This document shows positions 6,240 to 6,240 of a stretch of 6,240 bases of DNA, piece by piece. Source of the DNA: Pontiellaceae bacterium. Lineage in GTDB: Bacteria; Verrucomicrobiota; Kiritimatiellia; Kiritimatiellales; Tichowtungiaceae. The notes under the pieces are model-generated. The model was not told the DNA's origin. It saw nothing but the letters and a program-made list of their open reading frames with translations, and did not search any database. Numbering within the stretch: the first letter of the stretch is position 1; every line of letters starts with the position of its first letter. Position numbers and translations under genes: made by a program. The DNA is taken from assembly GCA_029934215.1 (NCBI GenBank), contig JAOZMR010000168.1, positions 1 to 6,240 of the forward strand. Reading direction: 5' to 3'.

Positions 6240-6240
6240 T

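Noticed and set aside
1..6240. tRNA, rRNA, CRISPR array, reverse transcriptase, recombinase or transposase genes
   Set aside because: Nothing resembling these was seen on either strand. The only repeats are the coding repeats and the inverted 21-mer listed.

Overview
The window holds essentially one gene. On the minus strand a single reading frame runs from about 6194 down to the stop at 144-146 (2,017 codons). It encodes a very large modular secreted or surface protein, and it is interrupted by two in-frame stop codons, a TAG at 6053-6051 and a TGA at 3902-3900. A gene caller would therefore report two CDSs, 3900-6020 and 144-3881, but they are in phase and the second stop falls inside one C-type lectin domain shared by both. 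The 5' end of the gene, with start, promoter and any signal peptide, is missing or damaged near the right edge.

Domains in protein order (right to left): C-terminal half of an FGE-sulfatase (SUMF1-like) domain (about 6194-5685); Asp-rich TSP3-like calcium-binding linker (5666-5526); LamG/concanavalin-like domain 1 (5519-4887); a near-identical TSP3 linker (4877-4737); LamG domain 2 (4730-4113); C-type lectin domain cut by the TGA (4094-3720); CARDB-like repeats with one extra Ig-like unit (about 3698-1221); a PKD-like domain (1214-957); an InlB B-repeat-like region (956-552); another TSP3 segment (551-408); and a C-terminal module (407-147). A strong hairpin at 108-129 follows the stop and may be the terminator.

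The combination of FGE, LamG, CTLD, CARDB and TSP3 modules, and phrases such as LPTEAQWEYACRAGT and GLYDMHGNVWEW, suggest a PVC-group bacterium, most likely Kiritimatiellota, Lentisphaerota or Verrucomicrobiota. This is inferred from family style, since no taxonomic marker gene is present.

The most interesting signals are: nearly perfect 21-bp inverted repeats at 70-90 and 6219-6239 that bracket the whole gene; the two premature stops in an otherwise open frame; a C-ending-codon, Tyr-rich tract in the FGE domain that resembles the variable region of a diversity-generating retroelement; two LamG modules with highly similar DNA at their edges but divergent cores; and a patch of about 200 codons that almost always ends in G or T. 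No reverse transcriptase, recombinase or transposase is visible, so any mobility or diversification model is a hypothesis.
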